Made by a program: the position numbers and the translations under genes
Part shown: positions 1 through 8,033 of the stretch, in pieces
How the letters are laid out: every line of letters begins with the position of its first letter
Numbering within the stretch: the first letter of the stretch is position 1
From: Chloroflexota bacterium
Lineage (GTDB): Bacteria > Chloroflexota > Anaerolineae > J102
DNA: 10,743 bases
Assembly: GCA_013152695.1 (NCBI GenBank)
Contig: JAADFV010000160.1
Coordinates: 1 to 10,743 of the forward strand
Direction of reading: 5' to 3'
Notes under the pieces: generated by a model
The model's database searches: none
What the model saw: the letters and a program-made list of their open reading frames with translations, nothing else
What the model was told of the DNA's origin: nothing

Positions 1-720
<720 letters not shown>

Positions 721-815
721 GAGGTATAACTCCGTTGTATAAAGAAAAGACCGTCAGGGGCGCTCCGAATGAAAGGAAAAAATCATAATTATGCGCGCTC
801 CGCTACGGCTATTTG

Positions 816-844
816 ATTATAGCCCCCTTCCCCTCTACATGCAA
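816..844 (-). promoter_or_regulatory. Candidate sigma70 promoter of aspS
   Basis: On the minus strand, TTGCAT (844-839) is followed by a 17-nt spacer and a perfect TATAAT (821-816). This leaves an untranslated leader of roughly 90 nt before the aspS start. The leader shows no clear T-box-like structure. Assignment is from consensus match and spacing only. Confidence 0.7.
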
Positions 845-848
845 GCGG

Positions 849-878
849 TGGACAGTTACTCTATTTCGTGTGTATAAT
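849..878 (+). promoter_or_regulatory. Candidate sigma70 promoter of the giant hydrolase gene
   Basis: TGGACA (849-854), an 18-nt spacer and a perfect TATAAT (873-878) give a near-consensus promoter. Transcription would start near base 885 and leave about 80 nt of leader before the ATG at 968. Its -35 box lies 4 bp from the -35 box of the divergent aspS promoter, so the two RNA polymerase sites would overlap and probably compete. Confidence 0.7.
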
Positions 879-906
879 GATACACCGTGAACGATGGTGA
901 TACGCC
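870..906 (+). promoter_or_regulatory. Candidate operator: inverted repeat over the -10 box plus a direct repeat
   Basis: GTGTAT-AATG-ATACAC (870-885) is a perfect 6-bp inverted repeat centred on the -10 box. Its right part, TGATACACC (878-886), recurs as TGATACGCC (898-906), 8 of 9 bases matching, exactly 20 bp further on, which is about two helical turns. A repressor binding here would block transcription of the downstream gene. No regulator is identified, and short repeats of this size can occur by chance. Confidence 0.35.
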
Positions 907-967
907 ATGCCCGGGTGCAAGCATCTGGTGATCCCCCTATCATCATCTCCCCTCCAAGGTTCCTACT

Positions 968-3900
968 ATGCCCCGCCCCTTGCTCGATTCGCAATACCTA
1001 TACGGTCTCCACGATCCCGGTGGCGAGCAGATTATGCTTGACATGGGTATCACCGGCTGGGTGTTGGTCACCGAGGCTATTGGCTATCAGGCCACAGATC
1101 AGCGAGGCGGCGATTATCGCTATCTTTCCGATCGGGGGTTGGGGGTACTCGTGCGTTTGAACGCGGGCTATGGTGGCGTGGGGACGATTCCTTATGAACG
1201 CTATTACGGGGCTTTTGCGCAACGCTGCGCCAATTATGTGCGCAATTCCCAGGGTGCGCATATTTGGATCATCGGCAATGAGATGAATCATCCCATTGAA
1301 TGGCCCGGTGCCGACTGGGACTGGAACGCGGTAAGACCGAAAAGCCCCGATAAAAAAGGGGAAATGATCACACCGCAGCGCTATGTCGCCTGCTATAGCC
1401 AGGTGCGCGCGGCCATTCACGCCATCTCCGGTCATGAGAACGATCAGGTGCTTGTGGGCGCCGTTGCTCCCTGGAATCCTCTGACCCAGTATCCGGGCAA
1501 CGAAAACGGTGATTGGATAAAGTATTTTGTGGATATACTGACGATGTTAGGGCGCGATGGCTGTGATGGCATTGCCATCCATACCTACACCCATGGTACA
1601 GATCCCGATCTCATTGATTCTGAAGCCCGCATGGAGTCCTTCCCCAACCGGCGTTACCACTTTCGTGCCTATCAAGATTTCATGCAGGCCATTCCCTGGA
1701 ATATGCGGGATTTGCCCGTCTACATCACGGAAACCGATCAAGATGAGCCGTGGCGCAATGAGAATACAGGTTGGGTGCGGAGGGCGTATGGGGAGATCGA
1801 TTATTGGAACAAGATTCATCCCGACCAGCCCATCCGTGCCCTTATCCTCTACCGCTGGCCCAAGCATGATAAGTGGTTTATCGATGGCAAACAGGGTGTG
1901 ATCGAAGATTTCAAGCAGGCGATGCGCTATCGCTACCAGTGGAAACCGGCAGTCAGCGTGATCGACTGGCAACACGCTTACCGTGCTCGTATCGTTCTTT
2001 TGGATACATTCCCTCAGCTCAGCCCCGGTAGTACCTTCCAGCTAGCAGTCTCCTGCCGCAATGTGGGTAACGATACCTGGCCCAGCGGTGGAAGTAACCC
2101 CGTGCGTCTGGGTTATCATTGGTATAATGCCCAGGGGCAGCGGGTCACGACCCCCGATCACCGTACCTCACTCCCAAACGATGTTTCTCCCGGAAACGAA
2201 GCGCGCGTCCGGGCGACTATCGCCGCGCCAGCCCAAGCTGGCGAATACACATTGGTGTTAGACATGGTTCACGAAGGCATCACCTGGTTTGCCGACCGCG
2301 GCAGCCAACTCACAAAAACCACAGTTTCCATTGCCGGAACCACTACCCCCAGCGAAAAGTACTTTTCCGAGACCAAGGTGTGGGTGCGTGGTCCCTTCCT
2401 GGCCTTTTACCAGCAATATGGCCTCGATATCTGCGGTTATCCCATTACCGAAGCCTTTTATGAAGATGGGGTTCTGGTGCAGTACTTCCAGCGAGTCGCC
2501 CTCGAAGAATATCAGCCGGGGAAGGTACGGTTACGGCTTACGGCGCAACAGGCATACGAGGCCAAAGAGCGGATCAAGGCCTTGGAACGCCGGATTGCTC
2601 TTTTACAACGACGCCTCGAAGGCGGTGTCGGTGCCGCACCCCAACCCGATATCACCGATATCACCGACCAATTACCTCGCGATCCCAGCCGGATGGTTAC
2701 CCGCGCCGAAAGCGAGATCGAGTACATCGTTATCAATCACACGGCAGTGCGACCTGAGGTCTCGGTAGAACGTATTGCCCAGGCGCATCGCCAGCGTTGG
2801 CCCGCCATTGTCTGCCAGTTTTACATCCAGGGCGACGGCTCGATTCTGCAAACCAACCCCCTCACCGAGGTCGTTGACGGCCAGCAGGATTGGATACGAA
2901 AGGGGGTTAATATCCATGTTGCCGGTAACTTTACCGACGCCGTCCCCACCCAGGCACAAATCGACTCCCTCGCCGCCCTCTGCGCCTGGCTGTTAGATCG
3001 CTACAGCCTCGATACCGAGGCGGTGAAAGGCGCCAAAGAGTTCATCGTCACGCAATCGCCGGGCAAGCAGTGGCTCGAAGGCCAGCGCTGGAAAGACATG
3101 CTTGTCTCGGCGATCGAGCCTTTGCGGGGTACGGGTAGTCCGGGAGAGACCCCGAGTGTGGGGGATAGTGATCTGGCGCAGGAGGTAGCAGAGCTCAAGA
3201 AAGAGCGGGATGATCTAACCCTGGCCCTCAATGCTGCCAACACCGAGATCGCCAGCCTGCAGAGCCGCATACGCCAGCTGGAGACACAATTGCGCGAGGG
3301 CGGGGGGCCTGTACAGCCGGTTGTAACCGATATTATCGATAAATTGCCGCGTGATGCCGATAAGATGATCAAGCGGCAAAACAAGGATATCAAATACATT
3401 GTCATCAATCATACGGCGGTTCCCGCCAATGTCAGTGTGGAGCGAGTTGCCAAGGCACATCATGCCCGCTGGCCTGCCATTGTCTGCCAGTTTTATGTGG
3501 AAGGAGATGGCTCCATTCTCCAAACCAATCCCATCAACGAAGTTGTCGATGACAAATATAAATGGTTCCTCAATGGCATCAATATTCATGTTGCCGGCAA
3601 CTTCAACGAGGAAATTCCTAACGAGGCCCAACTGAGCAGTCTTGCGAATCTTGTGGCCTGGCTGCTTGAAACATATAAGCTCAAGGTTTCGGCCATCAAA
3701 GGCATGCAGGAGTTTATTATCACGCAGTCGCCCGGGCGGCAGTGGTTGACGGGGAAGAAGTGGAAAAATACGCTCATCGACCGCGTCGAGAAGATTCAGA
3801 AAAGCGCGCCCAGCAGACCTGGAACCGGATCGAGTGCCGACGCTGCCCTCACTGCCCGCATCAAGGCCCTTGAAAAACAGGTATCAGATTTACAGGCGGA

Positions 3901-4975
3901 AAACGATAGTAACCTGGCGCAGTTGCAACAAGCCAGTGCCCAGATTGAGCAATTACAGGCAGATATCGACGCCCGCGATAAACAGATTGGGCAGCTCAAC
4001 CAGACAAATCGTGCCCTTAACGCCGAGAAACAACGTCTTAACCGCACCATTTCCACTTTGCAGCAGCAGATCGAGCAGCTCAAAAAGGAAAAACCCTCCA
4101 CAGAATCACCCAGTTCTGGTGAGGTTGTGGTCGGTGTGAGTAAACCTCCCATGGTCGAGTTGGTCGATGTCTTGCCCAAACATCCGACCAAACGCTACGA
4201 ATCCCGCACCCTCGACCAGATTACGCATCTTGCCATCCATCACAGCGCCGCACCCGCCAATGTCACGCCGGAACGCATCGCCAAGTACCATGTCGAAAGT
4301 GAATCTCATCAGTGGCCCGGCATCGGCTATCATTTCTACATCCAGCCTGACGGCACCATCAACCACACCCAAGATATGAAATTGATTTCGTACCATGTGT
4401 ACAGCAATAATGAGTACACTGTGGGCATTTGCGTGGCTGGTAATTTTACCGACGTCATTCCCACACCGGCCCAGATCGATGCCACTGCCCATCTTGCTGC
4501 CTGGCTGATGCAGGAATTGAACATCTCCTTAAGCAATGTCATGGGGCATAAGGAGTATCCTAAAAATGTAACAGCCTGTCCCGGCCGCCAATGGTTGGAA
4601 GATCAAAATTGGAAGGATTTGCTTGTTGGCCGGATTCAGGCCTTGCAACAGGGCGCGACCCCGATTACTGACAAGCCTATTGATCACTACGTGTTGTTCT
4701 GGCAACATCCCAACGACTGGGCGAAACAAGACTGGTTGGGTGCGATCAATTACATTGCCCGCTTCCGCCCCACCACCGGTTTTTCTGTGGATGATGCCAA
4801 AAACGCACGACGTGTGACGATCATCGGCGGGATTGCTGGCGTCAGCCAACAGGCTGAAGATAGCTTGCGTCAGGCCGGATGTTTGGTCGAGCGCATTGCC
4901 GGTCGGGATTATGAAGAAACCAAGACTATCCTCGATCAACTGGCCGAATCTGGCCGGCGTTTTATCAATCTCTGA
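968..4975 (+). CDS. Giant multidomain cell-wall hydrolase: GH-A-like barrel, Ig-like domain, three amidase modules
   Basis: 1335-residue protein, likely acting on peptidoglycan. Residues 1-325 resemble a clan GH-A TIM barrel: IIGNEMNHP (101-109) offers the acid/base Glu105 after Asn104, and VYITET (251-256) the nucleophile Glu255. About 335-457 is an NBR1-type Ig-like domain (SCRNVGNDTWP, 362-372). About 464-515 is an LGFP-like segment (FLAFYQQYGLDICGYPI). Coiled coils at about 525-552, 735-778 and 955-1042 each precede a PGRP/Amidase_2 module (564-716, 788-940, 1067-1223). Only the third keeps the zinc set His1091, His1194, Cys1204. The tail (1237-1335) contains VTIIGGIAGVS, like clostridial cell-wall-binding repeat 2. 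No signal peptide or membrane segment is seen. The ATG follows an AAGG by 8 nt; an in-frame stop at 929 and no other start codon after it fix the start. scpA begins 20 bp downstream. The domain calls are by motif; the substrate is not known. Confidence 0.88.
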   Translation: MPRPLLDSQYLYGLHDPGGEQIMLDMGITGWVLVTEAIGYQATDQRGGDYRYLSDRGLGVLVRLNAGYGGVGTIPYERYYGAFAQRCANYVRNSQGAHIWIIGNEMNHPIEWPGADWDWNAVRPKSPDKKGEMITPQRYVACYSQVRAAIHAISGHENDQVLVGAVAPWNPLTQYPGNENGDWIKYFVDILTMLGRDGCDGIAIHTYTHGTDPDLIDSEARMESFPNRRYHFRAYQDFMQAIPWNMRDLPVYITETDQDEPWRNENTGWVRRAYGEIDYWNKIHPDQPIRALILYRWPKHDKWFIDGKQGVIEDFKQAMRYRYQWKPAVSVIDWQHAYRARIVLLDTFPQLSPGSTFQLAVSCRNVGNDTWPSGGSNPVRLGYHWYNAQGQRVTTPDHRTSLPNDVSPGNEARVRATIAAPAQAGEYTLVLDMVHEGITWFADRGSQLTKTTVSIAGTTTPSEKYFSETKVWVRGPFLAFYQQYGLDICGYPITEAFYEDGVLVQYFQRVALEEYQPGKVRLRLTAQQAYEAKERIKALERRIALLQRRLEGGVGAAPQPDITDITDQLPRDPSRMVTRAESEIEYIVINHTAVRPEVSVERIAQAHRQRWPAIVCQFYIQGDGSILQTNPLTEVVDGQQDWIRKGVNIHVAGNFTDAVPTQAQIDSLAALCAWLLDRYSLDTEAVKGAKEFIVTQSPGKQWLEGQRWKDMLVSAIEPLRGTGSPGETPSVGDSDLAQEVAELKKERDDLTLALNAANTEIASLQSRIRQLETQLREGGGPVQPVVTDIIDKLPRDADKMIKRQNKDIKYIVINHTAVPANVSVERVAKAHHARWPAIVCQFYVEGDGSILQTNPINEVVDDKYKWFLNGINIHVAGNFNEEIPNEAQLSSLANLVAWLLETYKLKVSAIKGMQEFIITQSPGRQWLTGKKWKNTLIDRVEKIQKSAPSRPGTGSSADAALTARIKALEKQVSDLQAENDSNLAQLQQASAQIEQLQADIDARDKQIGQLNQTNRALNAEKQRLNRTISTLQQQIEQLKKEKPSTESPSSGEVVVGVSKPPMVELVDVLPKHPTKRYESRTLDQITHLAIHHSAAPANVTPERIAKYHVESESHQWPGIGYHFYIQPDGTINHTQDMKLISYHVYSNNEYTVGICVAGNFTDVIPTPAQIDATAHLAAWLMQELNISLSNVMGHKEYPKNVTACPGRQWLEDQNWKDLLVGRIQALQQGATPITDKPIDHYVLFWQHPNDWAKQDWLGAINYIARFRPTTGFSVDDAKNARRVTIIGGIAGVSQQAEDSLRQAGCLVERIAGRDYEETKTILDQLAESGRRFINL
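2657..3115 (+). repeat. Amidase-like module 1 (zinc ligands lost)
   Basis: Codes for residues 564-716, the first of three PGRP/Amidase_2 modules. It aligns without gaps to module 2 (both 153 residues, offset 224), and by eye well over half of the positions are identical. The three positions expected to bind zinc are Asn590 (in INHTA), Ala689 (in GAKE) and Ser697 (in TQSPG) instead of His, His, Cys. The Tyr usual in GYHF is replaced, giving VCQF. Catalysis is therefore unlikely; a binding or spacer role is inferred. Confidence 0.85.
3329..3787 (+). repeat. Amidase-like module 2 (zinc ligands lost)
   Basis: Codes for residues 788-940, a close copy of module 1. The zinc positions are Asn814 (INHTA), Met913 (GMQE) and Ser921 (TQSPG). 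The shared Asn and Ser replacements indicate that a module already without zinc was duplicated. The glycine-rich fold motifs (INIHVAGNF, GDGSILQTNP) are well kept, which argues for selection on the fold rather than decay. Confidence 0.85.
4166..4636 (+). repeat. Amidase module 3 (apparently active PGRP/Amidase_2 domain)
   Basis: Codes for residues 1067-1223. Here LAIHHSA gives His1091, GYHFYIQPDG gives the conserved Tyr1121, and GHKEYPKNVTACPG gives His1194 and Cys1204, the usual zinc set of T7 lysozyme-type N-acetylmuramoyl-L-alanine amidases. It is clearly more distant from modules 1 and 2 than they are from each other. It is the only copy expected to cut the bond between muramic acid and the stem peptide. 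Confidence 0.85.
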
Positions 4976-4995
4976 TTTGAGAATTTTTCTAGCTT

Positions 4996-5778
4996 ATGAG
5001 CGATCCCCTGCGCATCCGCCCCGCTGACGATTACGTCTTTCAACTCGAAGTCGAGAATGGAGAACGCTTCGAAGGGCCGATGGACCTCTTGCTCCATCTC
5101 ATCGAAAAGGAAGAGTTGCCGATCACGGCCATTAGTCTTTCTCAAGTTACCGCCCAATATCTCGAGCATCTGACAGAACTCGAGCATTCTCAACCCGACA
5201 GCATCGCCGAATTTTTGGTGATGGCGGCGCGCTTGCTGTACATCAAATCGCGAGCATTATTGCCGGTTGAAGCCGAAGAAGAGGACGCTGACGAGGAAGA
5301 AGACCCGGCCGAGGCTCTCGCCCGGCAACTACGCGAGTACAAGCTCTTCAAAGAGCGGGCAGAGCTGCTACGTTCTTTGGAAGAAGCGGGTCAGCGCGGT
5401 TATGTGCGTCTGGCTCCTCCTGCTACGCCCCTTCTTCGTTTTGAGCCGGGCAGTGCCGATGTGCAAGCGCTCCTGGACGCGGTCATGGAGGTGCTGATTG
5501 ATATCGAGGCGCCGCCACATCCCATCCACACGATGGCTCAACTCAAAGTCACCGTGGATGATCGCATGGCCGACTTGCAGGCCCAGCTCGAGCAATCTCC
5601 CACCCTCCACTTTCGACAATTTATCAGCCAGGCCCAGACCCGTTTGGAAGTGATTGTCAGTCTTATGGCGGTGCTGGAAATGATTAAGCTCAACATGGTT
5701 CAGGTACAACAGGAAGGGCTCTTCGGCGATATTGTCATCGAACGCCTGGAGGAAGGGGCGGAAGAGCAGGTCGGATAG
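4996..5778 (+). CDS. scpA: Segregation and condensation protein A (kleisin)
   Basis: 260-residue ScpA, the kleisin subunit that joins the SMC dimer heads and, with ScpB, forms bacterial condensin for chromosome compaction and segregation. The N-terminal core carries FEGPMDLLLHLI (25-36), the family hallmark that contacts SMC, followed by MAARLLYIKSRALLP (76-90). An acidic low-complexity linker (91-104) leads to the variable middle. The winged-helix C-terminus contains VIVSLMAVLEMIKL (219-232), typical of the SMC cap-binding end. Length is normal. It starts 20 bp after the giant hydrolase gene with no recognisable Shine-Dalgarno sequence, so co-transcription is likely. The usual partner scpB is not next to it; the following genes are tRNAs. 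Confidence 0.95.
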   Translation: MSDPLRIRPADDYVFQLEVENGERFEGPMDLLLHLIEKEELPITAISLSQVTAQYLEHLTELEHSQPDSIAEFLVMAARLLYIKSRALLPVEAEEEDADEEEDPAEALARQLREYKLFKERAELLRSLEEAGQRGYVRLAPPATPLLRFEPGSADVQALLDAVMEVLIDIEAPPHPIHTMAQLKVTVDDRMADLQAQLEQSPTLHFRQFISQAQTRLEVIVSLMAVLEMIKLNMVQVQQEGLFGDIVIERLEEGAEEQVG

Positions 5779-5791
5779 GAGACTACGGGGT

Positions 5792-5832
5792 TGGGGTATG
5801 ATGTACCTTTGATATGGAATGCCCCCATTTTT
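5792..5832 (+). terminator. Weak candidate terminator after scpA
   Basis: TGGGGTAT (5792-5799) can pair imperfectly with ATGCCCCCA (5819-5827), with one bulged base, and five Ts follow (5828-5832). The 19-nt loop and short stem make it weak. Its T-run overlaps the -35 box of the tRNA promoter, so one stretch may both end the scpA transcript and start the tRNA one. Confidence 0.35.
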
Positions 5833-5860
5833 GACAGCCGACTTCATAAAATGGTATGAT
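5831..5860 (+). promoter_or_regulatory. Promoter of the tRNA-Ser pair
   Basis: Perfect TTGACA (5831-5836), an 18-nt spacer and TATGAT (5855-5860). Transcription would begin near 5867, about 24 nt before the first tRNA. A perfect inverted repeat ATGGTA/TACCAT (5851-5856 and 5863-5868) straddles the -10 box. Confidence 0.8.
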
Positions 5861-5890
5861 CTTACCATCAGCGCCCAAGAGGCCATCCAC

Positions 5891-5977
5891 GGAGGGTTGG
5901 CCGAGTGGACGAAGGCGGCTGTCTTGAAAACAGCTATACCGGCAACGGTATCGGGGGTTCGAATCCCTCACCCTCCG
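5891..5977 (+). tRNA. tRNA-Ser (anticodon UGA)
   Basis: An 87-nt class II tRNA. The acceptor stem GGAGGGT (5891-5897) pairs with ACCCTCC (5970-5976), followed by discriminator G5977, as expected for serine. The D arm is GCC/GGC. The anticodon stem GCTGT/ACAGC encloses loop CTTGAAA, placing TGA at 5925-5927. The long variable arm TACCG-GCAA-CGGTA and the TTCGAAT T-loop are clear. The 3' CCA is not encoded (CCT follows), so a CCA-adding enzyme is required. It reads UCA and wobble codons. Confidence 0.97.
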
Positions 5978-6026
5978 CCTCTCCCACCCCCAAATACCGC
6001 CTCAGCGCTGCTCAAGACCCTGATAT

Positions 6027-6120
<94 letters not shown>

Positions 6121-6127
6121 TTTTTAG

Positions 6128-6156
6128 AACCGCCCATAGCCCCATGGGCGGTTTTT
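6128..6156 (+). terminator. Strong rho-independent terminator after the tRNA pair
   Basis: A perfect 10-bp stem AACCGCCCAT (6128-6137) and ATGGGCGGTT (6144-6153) with a 6-nt loop runs into a T-rich tract (TTTTTGTTT, 6152-6160). It ends the tRNA transcript 10 nt after the second tRNA and separates it from proS. Confidence 0.92.
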
Positions 6157-6258
6157 GTTTGCATGGCGACAGATTTCCCGCTTACCCTTGTTTTGGTTTA
6201 CAATAGGCTTTCATTTTGACCCAATTTTGCCCTGAATTGAACTCTTGAGGATTTCTCC

Positions 6259-8019
6259 ATGAAGATGAGCCATCTTTTCGGCCAGACGCTCCGTGAGGCG
6301 CCGGCCGATGCTGAATTCGTCAGTCATCAGCTTTTGGTACGTGCAGGCTATGTGCGGCAGTTAGGCGCGGGGATTTTCAGTGCTCTTCCCCTGGCCCGGC
6401 GTGTGCTTACCAGGTTGGAAAATATCATGCGTGAGGAGATCAACGCTATTGGTGGGCAAGAGATGACCATGCCGGTGGTGCATCCTGCCGATATCTGGAA
6501 AGAAACCGGTCGTTGGTACGAAATCGGTTCGGAAATGGGCCGTTTCAAAGATGCCAGTGGCCGCGATATGGTGCTAGCCATGACCCACGAAGAGGTCGTC
6601 ACTGATCTCGTACGCAATATCATTCATTCCTACCGCCAGCTCCCTGCCCTTGTTTACCACATTCAAACCAAGTGGCGTGACGAAGTGCGTTCGCGTGGTG
6701 GTCTAATCCGCGTACGTGAGTTCACCATGAAAGACAGTTACAGCCTCGACGCCGATTGGGAAGGGCTCGATAAACAATATCGGGCACATTACCAGGCCTA
6801 TTTCAATATTTTTCACCGTTGTGGCCTTGATGTCATCGCTGTAGAGTCGGATGTGGGCATGATGGGGGGCAAGAAGGCGCACGAGTTTATGTATCTGGCG
6901 CCGATTGGCGAAGACACCCTGGTGCTGTGCGACGCCTGTGGTTACACTGCCAACCGCCAGGTGGCCACCTTCCAAAAGCCTTCCCCACCCGCAGAAGAAC
7001 CCCAACCTCTGCAAAAAGTGGCCACACCCGGCACCAAGACTATCGCCGATCTTGCTGCCTTTTTGGGTATTCCCGAGTCCAAGACCGCTAAGGCCGTTTT
7101 TCTTGTTGCTACAGTGAGCGAAGACCAGACCGATGTGGAGAAATTTGTCTTCGCCGTTGTGCGTGGCGACATGGAATTGAACGAAACCAAGCTCACCAAT
7201 GCTGTCAAGGCCAAGGCTCTGCGTCCGGCTCATGAGGAAGAAATACGCGCTATCGGCGCTTCGCCGGGGTATGGTTCGCCTGTGGGGATCAGTGCCGATG
7301 TTCTGATTGTGGTCGATGATCTCGTGGCACAATCACCCAACCTGGTGGCGGGCGCCAATGAAGATGGCTATCACTATCTCAATGTCAACTATGGCCGTGA
7401 TTTCAACGCCAGCATCGTAACTGACATCGTCGCTGCCGAAGATGGCTACGCCTGCCCCGAGTGTGGTGCGGCCCTGCGTACTTCTCGCGGAGTCGAAGTC
7501 GGCAATATTTTCAAGCTCGGCACACGCTATAGCGCTGCTATGGGCGCCACCTTCCTCGACAAGGAGGGCAAAGCCCAGCCAGTGATCATGGGATCCTATG
7601 GCATCGGCAGCGGTCGTCTAATGGCCTGTATCGCCGAAGAATACAACGATGAATACGGTCTTTGCTGGCCGATTACCGTGGCCCCTTTCCAGGTGCATTT
7701 GGTGGCCTTGCGTGGCGGTTTCGAAGTGGCAGAAGCGCTTTACGGCGATTTAGAGGCCGCTGGCATCGAGGTTTTGTACGATGATCGAGACGAAAGCCCG
7801 GGCGTAAAATTCAACGACGCCGACCTCATCGGCGTTCCCATCCGCCTCACTGTCGGCGGTCGTTCCCTCAAAAAGGGTGGTGTCGAGATGAAGGCCCGCA
7901 CCGCCAAAGAGGTGACACTGGTGCCCTTGAGCGAAGTCGTCTCTCAAGTACAAAATGAAATTGCCAGCCAGGAAGCGGCGATCATGGCCAAGGTGATCCC
8001 CGTTCCCTACCCAGACTAA
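6259..8019 (+). CDS. proS: Prolyl-tRNA synthetase, bacterial type with editing insertion
   Basis: 586-residue class IIa synthetase that charges tRNA-Pro in the cytoplasm. The class II core starts at once: motif 1 region (about 40-80), AMTHEEV (107-113), motif 2 KWRDEVRSRGGLIRVREF (138-155) and motif 3 GSYGIGSGRL (445-454). Between motifs 2 and 3 lies the INS editing domain (about 225-405), which removes Ala from tRNA-Pro in this family; cysteine pairs CDAC (224-227) and CPEC (399-402) flank it. The anticodon-binding domain (about 475-570) includes DDRDESPGVKFNDADLIG. Length is normal for the type. GAGG ends 8 nt before the ATG. The gene follows the tRNA terminator; TACAAT at 6199-6204 is a possible -10 box but has no good -35. 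No proline T-box is seen. Confidence 0.98.
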   Translation: MKMSHLFGQTLREAPADAEFVSHQLLVRAGYVRQLGAGIFSALPLARRVLTRLENIMREEINAIGGQEMTMPVVHPADIWKETGRWYEIGSEMGRFKDASGRDMVLAMTHEEVVTDLVRNIIHSYRQLPALVYHIQTKWRDEVRSRGGLIRVREFTMKDSYSLDADWEGLDKQYRAHYQAYFNIFHRCGLDVIAVESDVGMMGGKKAHEFMYLAPIGEDTLVLCDACGYTANRQVATFQKPSPPAEEPQPLQKVATPGTKTIADLAAFLGIPESKTAKAVFLVATVSEDQTDVEKFVFAVVRGDMELNETKLTNAVKAKALRPAHEEEIRAIGASPGYGSPVGISADVLIVVDDLVAQSPNLVAGANEDGYHYLNVNYGRDFNASIVTDIVAAEDGYACPECGAALRTSRGVEVGNIFKLGTRYSAAMGATFLDKEGKAQPVIMGSYGIGSGRLMACIAEEYNDEYGLCWPITVAPFQVHLVALRGGFEVAEALYGDLEAAGIEVLYDDRDESPGVKFNDADLIGVPIRLTVGGRSLKKGGVEMKARTAKEVTLVPLSEVVSQVQNEIASQEAAIMAKVIPVPYPD

Positions 8020-8033
8020 CCCCTACTTTTGAT

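Noticed and set aside
784..793. Palindrome CATAATTATG in the aspS leader
   Set aside because: Ten bases of AT-rich palindrome are expected by chance and no partner site was seen.
998..1435. 145-codon open frame antisense to the start of the giant hydrolase gene
   Set aside because: It is fully inside a well-supported gene, has no recognisable motif and no ribosome binding site; the same holds for the other antisense frames along 1547-4939.
2657..3787. Loss of zinc ligands in modules 1 and 2 as sequencing error or pseudogene decay
   Set aside because: Both modules are open, the same length and share the same Asn and Ser replacements, with conserved fold motifs; errors would not be parallel.
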